Shown here: piece by piece, positions 42,220-50,150 of the stretch
How the letters are laid out: the number at the start of each line of letters is the position of its first letter
Position numbering within the stretch: position 1 is the stretch's first letter
Source of the DNA: an uncultured Paracoccaceae bacterium
Lineage (GTDB): Bacteria; Pseudomonadota; Alphaproteobacteria; Rhodobacterales; Rhodobacteraceae
Direction: 5' to 3'
DNA length: 64,000 nucleotides
Assembly: GCA_947499725.1 (NCBI GenBank)
Contig: CANMPK010000001.1
Coordinates: 1 to 64,000 of the forward strand
Notes under the pieces: generated by a model
The model's database searches: none
The model's input: the letters and a program-made list of their open reading frames with translations, nothing else
Told to the model about the DNA's origin: nothing
Made by a program: the position numbers and the translations under genes

Positions 42220-42735
42220 ATGTCCAACTACCTCCGCCCACGCATCCCCGGCGCATCGATCTTCTTTACAGTGAACCTCGCAGATCGATCTTCCACCGCC
42301 TTGGTGGATCACATCGATCTGTTGCGAGCTGCCGTACGCCATACCAAAATCGAGCGCCCCTTTCGGATCAACGCTTGGGTGGTTTTGCCCAATCACATGC
42401 ATATGGTCTGGACCTTGCCCGATGGGGATAGCGATTATTCCACCCGCATCGGCGCAATCAAATCGCGGTTTACCAGAAGCCTGCGTAGGGTGGGGTTTCA
42501 CCCCACCAATGGTTCGGGAAAGGTGGGGTATAACCCCACCCTACGGCGTTCCCCGAGCAAAGTGCACAAAGGAGACGCCGGCCTCTGGCAACGCCGCTTC
42601 TGGGAACACCACATCCGTAACGAAACCGAATTTAACGCCTATGTCGACTATTGCCACATCAATCCCGTGAAACATGGATTTGTCGAGCGCCCCGAAGATT
42701 GGCCATTTTCGACGGTGCATGCGCACGCAACGTAG
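42220..42735 (+). mobile_element. REP-associated tyrosine transposase (RAYT, IS200-like)
   Basis: A 171-residue Y1-type transposase. HUH motif in LPNHMHMVW, and the catalytic Tyr region YVDYCHINPVKHGFVERPED near the C-terminus are intact. An insertion of about 20 codons (residues about 90-109, VGFHPTNGSGKVGYNPTLR) is itself encoded by two inverted REP palindromes without breaking the frame. Three further REP copies lie within 2 kb and one adjoins its stop codon. No ribosome site is visible and a hairpin covers the start region. RAYTs act on REP sequences as single-strand nicking enzymes, so this gene and the nearby palindromes form one domesticated unit. Confidence 0.88.
42484..42545. repeat. 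Inverted pair of REP palindromes inside the transposase ORF (BIME-like)
   Basis: Two palindromes in opposite orientation: CGTAGGGTGGGGT...ACCCCACC at 42484-42507 and GGTGGGGT...ACCCCACCCTACG at 42522-42545, separated by 14 bp. Each is a GGTGGGGT/ACCCCACC stem with a 3-nt loop. The unit is read through in frame by the RAYT gene. Confidence 0.88.
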
Positions 42736-42754
42736 GGTGGGGTTCTACCCCACC
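42731..42754. repeat. REP palindrome adjoining the transposase stop
   Basis: CGTAGGGTGGGGT, TCT loop, ACCCCACC. The first bases of the repeat supply the transposase stop codon region, so gene end and repeat overlap. Confidence 0.85.
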
Positions 42755-42768
42755 GTCTATTCACCAAG

Positions 42769-42794
42769 AAAAAAGCGGCCCCAACTGGGACCGC
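42769..42794 (-). terminator. Rho-independent terminator of ettA
   Basis: Minus strand GCGGTCCC, AGTT loop, GGGGCCGC (one bulge), then TTTTTTC, 10 bp after the ettA stop. Confidence 0.8.
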
Positions 42795-42803
42795 CTAATT
42801 CGC

Positions 42804-44459
42804 TTACCGCGTAAACTTCTTATGCTTCAACCGCTTCGGCTCCAGGGCATCTGCCCCCAACCGGCGCTTCTTGTCTTCTTCGTAGTCTTCGAAGTTCCCC
42901 TCAAACCACTCCACATGCGCCTCGCCTTCAAAGGCTAGAATATGCGTACAAATCCGGTCGAGGAAGAAACGATCGTGCGAGATCACAACCGCGCAGCCCG
43001 CGAAATCCACAAGCGCATCTTCCAAAGCACGCAGCGTCTCAACGTCCAAATCGTTGGTCGGTTCGTCAAGCAGCAGCACGTTGCCGCCTTCTTTCAGCAA
43101 ACGCGCCATATGCACACGGTTGCGCTCACCACCAGACAGCAGGTTCAGCGGCTTCTGTTGATCGCCACCTTTAAAGTTAAACGACGAACAGTAGGCGCGG
43201 GAGTTCACCTGCGCATCACCAAGTTCAATAACCTCGGCCCCACCGGAAATCGCTTCCCAGACGGTTTCTTTATCGTTCAGATCATCACGGGACTGATCCA
43301 CGTAAGACAGCTTCACCGTATCGCCATAGCTCACAGAACCACTATCCGGCTGTTCCTGACCCGTCAGCATCTTAAACAGCGTCGATTTACCGGCGCCGTT
43401 CGGACCAATCACGCCCACAATACCACCCGGTGGCAGCGAGAACTCGAGGTTCTCAATCAACTGCTTGTCGCCAAAGTGCTTACCCAGCCCTTCAACTTCA
43501 ATCACCTTAGACCCAAGACGTGGACCGTTCGGAATAACGATCTGCGCACGACCCACCTTTTCACGCTCTGACTGACCCGCCAGCTCGTTATAGGCCGCAA
43601 TACGCGCCTTAGACTTCGCCTGACGCGCTTTCTGACCCTGCTGCATCCACTCAAGCTCGCGCTCCAGCGTCTTCTGCTTGGATTTATCCTCACGCGCTTC
43701 CTGCTCCAGACGTTTCGCCTTTTGCTGCAGCCAGCTGGAATAGTTGCCTTCGTAAGGAATGCCCTTGCCACGATCCAGTTCCAGAATCCAGCTTGTGATG
43801 TCATCTAGGAAATAACGGTCGTGGGTCACACACAAGATCGTACCCTTGTAGTCAATCAAGTGCTGTTGCAACCAAGCAATCGTTTCCGCGTCCAAGTGGT
43901 TGGTCGGTTCATCGAGCAGCAGCATATCTGGCGCTTCCAGCAGCAGCTTACACAGCGCCACACGGCGCGCCTCACCACCAGACAGATCCGCAATCTTCGC
44001 ATCATCCGGCGGGCAGCGCAGCGCTTCCATGGACACATCCACCTGACTGTCCAGATCCCACAGGTTCTCCGCGTCGATCTCATCCTGCAGCTTGGCCATC
44101 TCCTCGGCGGTCTCATCCGAGTAGTTCATCGCCAGCTCGTTATACCGATCCAGCACAGCCTTTTTCTCAGCCACACCCAGCATCACGTTCTCACGCACCG
44201 TCAGAGATTCATCCAGCTTCGGCTCCTGCGGCAGATAACCCACCTTAGCGCCCTCAGCCGCCCAAGCCTCGCCAGTGAAGTCTTTATCCAGACCCGCCAT
44301 GATCTTCATCAGCGTGGATTTACCGGCGCCGTTCACACCAACCACACCGATCTTCACACCGGGCAGAAAGCTCAGGTGGATATTCTCAAAACATTTCTTG
44401 CCGCCGGGATACGTCTTAGAGACGCCCTGCATGTGATAAACATACTGATAAGCTGCCAT
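42804..44459 (-). CDS. ettA: EttA, energy-dependent translational throttle ABC-F ATPase
   Basis: 551 residues, two fused ABC domains without membrane spans (ABC-F). Walker A GVNGAGKST and GPNGAGKST, signatures LSGGEARRVALCK and LSGGERNRVHMAR, Walker B LLLDEPTNHLDAETIAWL and LLLDEPTNDLDVETL. The start MAAYQYVYHMQGVSKTYPGG and the linker (about 240-310, charged and helical) match EttA rather than Uup or antibiotic-resistance ABC-F proteins. EttA binds the ribosomal E site and slows the first peptide bond at low ATP. It is monocistronic with its own terminator. Confidence 0.96.
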   Translation of the reverse strand: MAAYQYVYHMQGVSKTYPGGKKCFENIHLSFLPGVKIGVVGVNGAGKSTLMKIMAGLDKDFTGEAWAAEGAKVGYLPQEPKLDESLTVRENVMLGVAEKKAVLDRYNELAMNYSDETAEEMAKLQDEIDAENLWDLDSQVDVSMEALRCPPDDAKIADLSGGEARRVALCKLLLEAPDMLLLDEPTNHLDAETIAWLQQHLIDYKGTILCVTHDRYFLDDITSWILELDRGKGIPYEGNYSSWLQQKAKRLEQEAREDKSKQKTLERELEWMQQGQKARQAKSKARIAAYNELAGQSEREKVGRAQIVIPNGPRLGSKVIEVEGLGKHFGDKQLIENLEFSLPPGGIVGVIGPNGAGKSTLFKMLTGQEQPDSGSVSYGDTVKLSYVDQSRDDLNDKETVWEAISGGAEVIELGDAQVNSRAYCSSFNFKGGDQQKPLNLLSGGERNRVHMARLLKEGGNVLLLDEPTNDLDVETLRALEDALVDFAGCAVVISHDRFFLDRICTHILAFEGEAHVEWFEGNFEDYEEDKKRRLGADALEPKRLKHKKFTR

Positions 44460-44853
44460 AATGGGCCTCGAGCCTTAGGGGATTTCACGTTGGAGGCTGT
44501 GATAGCCGAAGGGGTGGGGGATGGCAATCTGAGCCTGAATTGCAACAAGCATTTTCTTAGCCCGGCACCGCCGGGCAGCGCCCGACCCTCCCCACGGGAG
44601 GGCGCTTCGCACCCACCCAGGGTCAGGCGCCGCCCTTTGGGAACCCGTCACATTTCGATGCACCGTAGGGTGGGGTTTCACCCCACCAAACACCGCGAAT
44701 CCCCCCCAATTCATCCAAAATCCACGAATTGTACATTTCGGCACCTGAAAGGGGCGAATTGCCACCTTTCTTAAACATGAACCCACAGAACGCCCCGTCG
44801 TCACAACGCAATTGCTCTGGACATTCCCCGTCGCCCCCTTAAACCTCCGTACG
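44460..44853. other. 394-bp gap between divergent ettA and nadD
   Basis: It contains a GC-rich segment with a CCCTCCC/GGGAGGG hairpin (about 44585-44605) and one REP palindrome at 44664-44687. The frames in it are short or begin with rare codons. Promoters for both genes must lie here, but no clear boxes were recognised. Confidence 0.4.
44664..44687. repeat. REP palindrome in the ettA-nadD gap
   Basis: CGTAGGGTGGGGT, TTC loop, ACCCCACC. Identical stem and flank to the first palindrome inside the RAYT gene 2 kb away. Confidence 0.88.
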
Positions 44854-45468
44854 GTGAGAAAACGCGTGACATATCTGCGGCCCGGCATGACCGTTGGCCT
44901 GCTCGGGGGCTCTTTTGACCCGCCGCATATGGGCCATGTGCATATCACTCGAGAGGCGCTGAAACGCTTTGGTCTGGATCGCGTCTGGTGGCTCGTAACC
45001 CCCGGTAATCCTTTGAAAAAAGAAGGTCCCGCCGCGATCAATCGCCGTATGGAGGCAGCGCGCAAGATCATGCAGCATCCGCGCGTCACTATCAGCGATT
45101 TCGAAGCCCGCGCCGGCACGCGCTACACCGCCGAGACCATCGAAAAGTTAATGCAAGCCTATCCGGGCGTGCGCTTCGTTTGGTTAATGGGGGCGGATAA
45201 TCTGACCCAGTTTCACCTCTGGAAAGACTGGGAAAGTATAATAAATTCAATGCCTTTGGGTGTTTTGGCCCGTCCGGGAGACCGTATTTCGGCCCGCACC
45301 GCCAAAGCGGCCGATGTCTATAAGTTCGCCCAGATCAAAGCCCGCGACAGCCATTTGTTAGCAAAGTCTGAAGCCCCCGCATGGTGCTTTGCCAATGTGC
45401 CAATGATGAACCTCAGCTCTTCTGCCATCCGTGCCTCAGGCGCTTGGATTAAAAAGAAAAAATCCTAA
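44854..45468 (+). CDS. nadD: Nicotinate-nucleotide adenylyltransferase
   Basis: About 204 residues. It adenylates nicotinate mononucleotide in NAD synthesis. Nucleotidyltransferase motif [20 protein letters not shown]; later [17 protein letters not shown] and the ISSSxxR-like SSSAIRASG near the C-terminus. No canonical ribosome site is seen. GTG at 44854 or 44866, or ATG at 44887, are all possible; family lengths favour the first two. The TTG at 44812 seems too far upstream. Confidence 0.92.
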   Translation: MRKRVTYLRPGMTVGLLGGSFDPPHMGHVHITREALKRFGLDRVWWLVTPGNPLKKEGPAAINRRMEAARKIMQHPRVTISDFEARAGTRYTAETIEKLMQAYPGVRFVWLMGADNLTQFHLWKDWESIINSMPLGVLARPGDRISARTAKAADVYKFAQIKARDSHLLAKSEAPAWCFANVPMMNLSSSAIRASGAWIKKKKS

Positions 45469-45569
45469 TCGGCGCAGAACCGCGCGCCGCCCATGGGTTT
45501 TGTTAAAATTTCAGTGAATTGACCCAAACCTGCCTTGTCTTTGCCAAGGTGCTGGGTCAGATTCTGCCC

Positions 45570-47066
45570 ATGTTAACCAATTTTTCCAGACGCGCGGCCC
45601 TGACCGCCCTTGCAGGTTTTTCTGCCTCCTCGGTTTTTGCAAATCCGCCATCAACCTCTTTGCGCCCACAGTTGCGTCCAGAATCTCTTGGAAAACAACA
45701 GGTTAAAGAGGCCTCGCAGCTCATTTCAGAGGCCAATTTACGCGGCGATGTGGCCTATGCTGTGGTCGATATCGCCTCTGGTTTGCTGCTAGAAGCCACC
45801 CCAAACGAGCCCCTTTTACCCCCTGCCAGTGTCTCCAAAGCGATCACCGCATTATATGCCTTGGACGCGCTAGGTGCAGGCCACCGGTTTGAAACCAAGT
45901 TGGTTGCAAAAGGTGTTGTAAATCAAGGGGTTCTAGACGGTGATCTGTATCTGGTCGGAGGCGGAGACCCCACTTTGCAGACCGATCATCTGCACCAAAT
46001 GGCCAAAGATTTGGCGGCCAAGGGCATTCAAAAGGTTACCGGCGGGTTCTATGTGTTTGGCGGATCTTTACCCTATCAGAAAGAGATCGACCCTGCGCAA
46101 CCGATTCAGGTGGGGTATTCTCCAGCGATTTCAGGGATTTGCTTGAATTTTAACCGCGTCTATTTTGACTGGAAAAAAACTGGAAACGGCTTCCAAATCG
46201 CCATGGATGCGCGCAGCAACACGGTGAAACCGCCCGTCAGTTTTGCCAAAATGAGCCTGTCTGATCGCAAAGGCCCTGTGTTTACCTATCAGTCGGTGAA
46301 CGGTCAGGATCATTGGACCGTGTCACGCCACGCCCTAAACAACGCCGGCGGCCGCTGGCTCCCCGTTCGGGCCCCCGAACTCTACGCTGGCGAAGTCTTT
46401 AGATGGCTGTGCAAGGCCGAAGGAATTGCCCTGCCTTCCGTCAAGAAAACAGATACTTACACCGGTGGTGACGTTTTGGTGTCCCATCAGAGCGGCCCGT
46501 TAACAAATGTGCTCAAAGACATGCTGAAATTCTCAACAAACGTCACCGCAGAGATGGTCGGCCTATGGGCCAGCCGCGCGCGAGGTGTTGACATTTCAAC
46601 GCTGGCTTCCTCCGGAAAAGCCATGGCGGATTGGTCTGCAAAGACACTCGGCATGCAAGCGGCGCGTTTCGTGGATCACTCTGGGTTGGGCGATCAGTCT
46701 CGTCTCAGCGCCTCTGGTTTGGCGCTCGCATTGTCGGCGTCTCAGCGCCACGATATCTTGCGACCTTTGTTGAAAGATGTGCTGATGCGCCATGAAAACG
46801 GTGCGCCCAACAACGGCCATCCCATTGATGCGCAAGCAAAAACTGGGACCTTGAACTTTGTGTCTGGCCTTGCGGGATACATGACCTCTCCGCAAGGGGA
46901 TGACCTGGCTTTCGCGATTTTTGCAGCAGATTTGGCAACGCGCGATGGGTTAACCAAAGAACAACGTGAGCGCCCGCGCGGCGCGAAAAGCTGGAACAGT
47001 CGCGCAAAACGTCTGCAACAAGCGCTGATTGAACGCTGGGGCGCGGTTTATACGCGCGAAAGCTAA
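45570..47066 (+). CDS. dacB: D-alanyl-D-alanine carboxypeptidase/endopeptidase (PBP4, DacB)
   Basis: 498 residues from the ATG at 45570. Tat-like signal FSRRAALTALAGFSASSVFA. Penicillin-binding triad: S-x-x-K in PASVSKAITALYAL, SxN in KFSTNVTAEM and KTG in QAKTGTLNF. Large inserted domain between the first two motifs, as in class C PBP4 (family S13). It acts on periplasmic peptidoglycan cross-links. It lies 101 bp after nadD in the same direction and before the queuosine operon. Confidence 0.94.
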   Translation: MLTNFSRRAALTALAGFSASSVFANPPSTSLRPQLRPESLGKQQVKEASQLISEANLRGDVAYAVVDIASGLLLEATPNEPLLPPASVSKAITALYALDALGAGHRFETKLVAKGVVNQGVLDGDLYLVGGGDPTLQTDHLHQMAKDLAAKGIQKVTGGFYVFGGSLPYQKEIDPAQPIQVGYSPAISGICLNFNRVYFDWKKTGNGFQIAMDARSNTVKPPVSFAKMSLSDRKGPVFTYQSVNGQDHWTVSRHALNNAGGRWLPVRAPELYAGEVFRWLCKAEGIALPSVKKTDTYTGGDVLVSHQSGPLTNVLKDMLKFSTNVTAEMVGLWASRARGVDISTLASSGKAMADWSAKTLGMQAARFVDHSGLGDQSRLSASGLALALSASQRHDILRPLLKDVLMRHENGAPNNGHPIDAQAKTGTLNFVSGLAGYMTSPQGDDLAFAIFAADLATRDGLTKEQRERPRGAKSWNSRAKRLQQALIERWGAVYTRES

Positions 47067-47114
47067 GCCAACAAATCCTTTGCATATGGGCTTTGTTTTG
47101 GTAAACGCCCCTCG

Positions 47115-47130
47115 TTCAGAGCTTTCTGAA
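47115..47130 (+). repeat. Short hairpin before the preQ1 riboswitch
   Basis: TTCAGA, GCTT, TCTGAA: a 6-bp stem ending 2 bp before the aptamer. It may insulate aptamer folding or belong to the dacB transcript end. Confidence 0.4.
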
Positions 47131-47132
47131 TA

Positions 47133-47168
47133 ACCGGTCGCAGCCTACCCGGTTCGCTAAAACAAGGA
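47133..47168 (+). promoter_or_regulatory. preQ1-I riboswitch (type 2-like) controlling queC translation
   Basis: P1 stem ACCGG (47133-47137) with CCGGT (47149-47153); loop TCGCAGCCTAC; then a tail with AAAACAAGG (47158-47166). Order, loop GTCGCAG, ACCC at the 3' side and the AAAACAAGG tail match the H-type pseudoknot of the preQ1-I aptamer known from Thermoanaerobacter tengcongensis. The tail includes the AAGGA ribosome site 8 nt before the queC ATG. Ligand binding would hide that site and lower synthesis of the queuosine precursor enzymes. Confidence 0.88.
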
Positions 47169-47175
47169 CGAACTT

Positions 47176-47868
47176 ATGAAAACTCTCGTAATCTGCTCAG
47201 GCGGATTGGACTCTGTATCCTTGGCTTACAAGGTCGCTGCCGAGCAAGAGCTCGTCGGTTTGATCTCGTTTGACTATGGGCAACGTCACAAAAAAGAAGT
47301 CGCCTACGCAGCGCTTGCTGCCGAACGCCTTGGCGTGCCGCATGATCTAATCGACATGAGCCATATTGGCGCTTTCCTGTCAGGCTCTGCTTTGACCGAT
47401 GATCTGGACGTGCCGGATGGCCACTATGCTGAAGAGAATATGAAGGTCACCGTCGTGCCGAACCGCAACGCGATTATGCTGGCTGTGGCCTTTGGTGTTA
47501 CGGCTGCGAAAGACGCGGACGCAGTGGCCACCGCTGTGCACGGGGGCGATCACTTCATCTATCCCGATTGCCGCCCTGGCTTCATTGATGCGTTTCAAAC
47601 CATGCAAAACGCGGCGCTTGAAGGCTATGCCGATGTGAAACTTTACACGCCGTTTGTGCATATCCCTAAGTCCGACATCGTCTTGGAAGGTGCCAAGGTG
47701 AATACGCCATTTGCTGACACCTGGTCGTGCTATAAAGGCGGCGAGGCTCACTGTGGGCGCTGCGGCACCTGTGTGGAACGTCGCGAAGCCTTTGAAATTG
47801 CTGGGGTAAAAGACCCAACCGTCTATGAAGACCCAGATTACTGGAAAACTGTCGTGGAAAATCACTGA
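47176..47868 (+). CDS. queC: 7-cyano-7-deazaguanine synthase
   Basis: 230 residues. Converts CDG to preQ0 with ATP and ammonia. PP-loop CSGGLDSVSLA and the four-cysteine zinc site in CYKGGEAHCGRCGTC are intact. Its ribosome site is inside the preQ1 riboswitch. The stop overlaps the queD start by 1 bp. Confidence 0.97.
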   Translation: MKTLVICSGGLDSVSLAYKVAAEQELVGLISFDYGQRHKKEVAYAALAAERLGVPHDLIDMSHIGAFLSGSALTDDLDVPDGHYAEENMKVTVVPNRNAIMLAVAFGVTAAKDADAVATAVHGGDHFIYPDCRPGFIDAFQTMQNAALEGYADVKLYTPFVHIPKSDIVLEGAKVNTPFADTWSCYKGGEAHCGRCGTCVERREAFEIAGVKDPTVYEDPDYWKTVVENH

Positions 47869-48224
47869 TGTATCGTATCGCAAAAGACTTCCATTTCTCT
47901 GCCTCTCACGAGCTGAAAGGCCTGCCAGAGGGCCATCCTTGCGCGCGTCTGCACGGGCACAACTACCTTGTCACGGTAGAATTGGCCTCAGAAACGCTGG
48001 ATGAGATTGGGTTCATTGTAGATTACAAAGAGCTCAACGCGCTGAAAGATTGGATCGACAACACGCTGGATCACCGCCACCTGAACGATGTGTTCGATCA
48101 TGATCGCATCACCACAGAATGGCTGTGCAAAGTGATCTATGACTGGTGTAAAGCGCGTTGGGTGGAAACCGCCGCAGTGCGTATTTCCGAAACACCGAAA
48201 ACATGGGCTGAATACCGTCCATGA
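47868..48224 (+). CDS. queD: 6-carboxytetrahydropterin synthase
   Basis: 118 residues. Second step of preQ0 synthesis. Zinc His ligands in SASHEL and RLHGHNY; catalytic Cys in [19 protein letters not shown] near the C-terminal half. Overlaps queC by 1 bp and queE by 4 bp. Confidence 0.96.
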   Translation: MYRIAKDFHFSASHELKGLPEGHPCARLHGHNYLVTVELASETLDEIGFIVDYKELNALKDWIDNTLDHRHLNDVFDHDRITTEWLCKVIYDWCKARWVETAAVRISETPKTWAEYRP

Positions 48225-48940
48225 GCACCTTGCGGATCGCAGAAATCTTTGGCCCGACCATTCAAGGCGAGGGCGCTGTCATCGGCGCGCCGACCGTCTT
48301 TGTGCGCGCCGGAGGCTGCGATTACCGCTGTTCGTGGTGCGATAGTCTGCATGCGGTTGATCAAGAATACCGCCACACTTGGGCGGCGATGAGCACGCAA
48401 GAGGTTTGGGAAAAGATCGTTGATTTGTCCGGCGGGCAGCCTTTGACGGTGTCTTTGTCTGGCGGCAATCCTGCGATTCAAGACTTCGGGCCGCTGATCG
48501 CACTGGGCAAGGCGCAAGGCTATGGTTTTGCTTTGGAAACCCAAGGCTCTATTGCGCGCGATTGGTTTTCTGAGCTTGCGCCATTGATCCTGTCGCCTAA
48601 GCCGCCTTCCTCAGGCGAGACAGTAGATTGGGAAAAATTTGATCGCTGTGTGACCGCTGCTGGTGATGCGGAAATTGCCCTAAAGATCGTAATCTTTGAC
48701 GAGGCGGATTACGCTTGGGCCAAAGATGTGGCCGCGCGCTATCCCGAATTGCCGCTGTATCTGCAGCCGGGCAATCACACCCCACCACCGCCAGACGCCG
48801 AAGATGCCGTGATCGATATGGATGGCATCATGGATCGCTACAGCTGGCTGATTGAAAAAACACTTGGGGACAAATGGTTTGCCCCCCGTATTTTGCCGCA
48901 ACTTCATGTGCTCGTTTGGGGCAATAAACGCGGCGTATAA
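48221..48940 (+). CDS. queE: 7-carboxy-7-deazaguanine synthase (radical SAM)
   Basis: 239 residues. Radical SAM ring contraction of carboxytetrahydropterin to CDG. Cluster motif C-x3-C-x2-C in [13 protein letters not shown]-terminal [20 protein letters not shown] is typical. ATGA overlap with queD. Confidence 0.96.
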   Translation: MSTLRIAEIFGPTIQGEGAVIGAPTVFVRAGGCDYRCSWCDSLHAVDQEYRHTWAAMSTQEVWEKIVDLSGGQPLTVSLSGGNPAIQDFGPLIALGKAQGYGFALETQGSIARDWFSELAPLILSPKPPSSGETVDWEKFDRCVTAAGDAEIALKIVIFDEADYAWAKDVAARYPELPLYLQPGNHTPPPPDAEDAVIDMDGIMDRYSWLIEKTLGDKWFAPRILPQLHVLVWGNKRGV

Positions 48941-48950
48941 GGAGAGACCT

Positions 48951-49418
48951 ATGTCAGATGAAAGCATTTACTCTGGCTTGACCCAATTGGGCGGCAAGAC
49001 CGAATTGCCAAATACGCCAGAAGACGCGGTTCTGGAAAAAGTGCCAAATCCACAAGCTGGCACAGACTATGCCGTGCGTTTCACAGCGCCGGAATTCACT
49101 TCGCTTTGCCCACTCACAGGTCAGCCAGATTTTGCGCATATCGTGATCGACTATGTGCCAGGGGACTTCTTGGTGGAAAGCAAATCACTCAAGCTATTCT
49201 TAGGCTCTTTCCGCAACCACGGCGCCTTCCACGAAGATTGCACTGTGTCGATTGGCAAACGCCTTGTTGATCTTCTGCAACCAAAATGGTTGCGTGTTGG
49301 CGGCTACTGGTTCCCGCGTGGAGGCATTCCGATTGATGTGTTCTATCAAACGGGGCCAGAACTCGAAGGCGTCTTTATTCCAGATCAGGGCGTGCCAACC
49401 TATCGCGGCCGTGGCTGA
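48951..49418 (+). CDS. queF: NADPH-dependent 7-cyano-7-deazaguanine reductase
   Basis: 155 residues from the ATG at 48951 (AAGGAGAGA upstream). Reduces preQ0 to preQ1. Type I (short) QueF: Cys nucleophile in [13 protein letters not shown], binding motif [21 protein letters not shown] split as E-S-K-S-L-K and FRNHG. Last gene of queCDEF; its product is the ligand of the upstream riboswitch, closing a feedback loop. Confidence 0.97.
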   Translation: MSDESIYSGLTQLGGKTELPNTPEDAVLEKVPNPQAGTDYAVRFTAPEFTSLCPLTGQPDFAHIVIDYVPGDFLVESKSLKLFLGSFRNHGAFHEDCTVSIGKRLVDLLQPKWLRVGGYWFPRGGIPIDVFYQTGPELEGVFIPDQGVPTYRGRG

Positions 49419-49445
49419 GCTTTTGCTTGGTAAAAATACCTTGGG

Positions 49446-49490
49446 GTGAGGGGGATACGTCCCCCGAGGGGCAAAGCCCCTTACCCCGTT
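49446..49490. terminator. GC-rich hairpins between queF and terB-like gene
   Basis: GGGGGATACGTCCCCC followed by GGGGCAAAGCCCC give two adjacent stems between convergent genes. Neither has a long U-tract. They are a probable end point of both transcripts. Confidence 0.5.
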
Positions 49491-49502
49491 TCGATCACAC
49501 AG

Positions 49503-49928
49503 TTACAGCGTGATATGGCGCGCGCGTGCACCCCGTTCGATGGCTGCGGCGTGCAGCCGGTCGATGTTCAGCTCATAGCGGATTTCTTCCAGAAGGCGGA
49601 TCTCACCTTCATAGATCGCGCCATCAGCGGCTGCGACGTCACAGGCCAAAGCATAAGCCGTTTCATACAAGGCTTCAGGTAGGTTGTCGCGGATCAAGCC
49701 AAACAGGGCTGCAATCCCGTCTTCTTGTTCAAACAAGTCGAACACGGTTTGGCTGACGACTGTCACGCGATCAAAGTCATATTCCCCAAAAATCGGCAGG
49801 CTGTTCACCGAGGTTTGAATCTCGATCAGCTCTTCCGTGCGGATGTTTTCATCCGAAGCGGAAATCGCCACCATCAAAGCGACAAGGCAATCTTGCGGTG
49901 TCAGCGGGTGGGTCACGTCTTGGCTCAT
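49503..49928 (-). CDS. TerB-like helical protein
   Basis: 141 residues, all-helical TerB-family fold. Two repeats each contain an acidic turn: VALMVAISASDENIRTEEL and ALACDVAAADGAIYEGEIRL. Such turns bind metal in TerB. No other ter genes are nearby, so a tellurite role is not implied. Divergent to lysK. Function unknown. Confidence 0.8.
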   Translation of the reverse strand: MSQDVTHPLTPQDCLVALMVAISASDENIRTEELIEIQTSVNSLPIFGEYDFDRVTVVSQTVFDLFEQEDGIAALFGLIRDNLPEALYETAYALACDVAAADGAIYEGEIRLLEEIRYELNIDRLHAAAIERGARARHITL

Positions 49929-50150
49929 AGTCTGCCCCTTTTTTGGCGTTCTGTTTCAAAGATATGGAGCCATCCTGCGCAGGGCAAGCGACAAGCGGAT
50001 GAAACCTTGAAGAAACGTATGTTTTCTTGTCGCAGCCGTGGGAAGCTCGGGTTTGATATGCTTAGAAATGTTGACCATGCTGCATTGGCAAACTATGCAA
50101 CGGCGGTCGCCTGCGCATAGGGCGCGGCGGCTGTTTTTTTGGAGATACAC

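Noticed and set aside
42220-42735. Complete insertion sequence with defined ends and target duplication
   Set aside because: No terminal repeats or flanking duplications are seen; the arrangement fits a domesticated RAYT better than a mobile IS.
43821-44774. 317-codon plus-strand ORF opposite ettA
   Set aside because: Antisense to ettA and runs through the REP palindrome; Arg/His/Gln-rich shadow.
46105-46125. GGTGGGGTATTC inside dacB as a further REP copy
   Set aside because: Only the left arm is present, with no ACCCCACC partner, and it is explained by coding sequence.
49503-49928. Tellurite-resistance function for the TerB-like gene
   Set aside because: Only the fold is supported; no terC, terD or terZ homologues are nearby.
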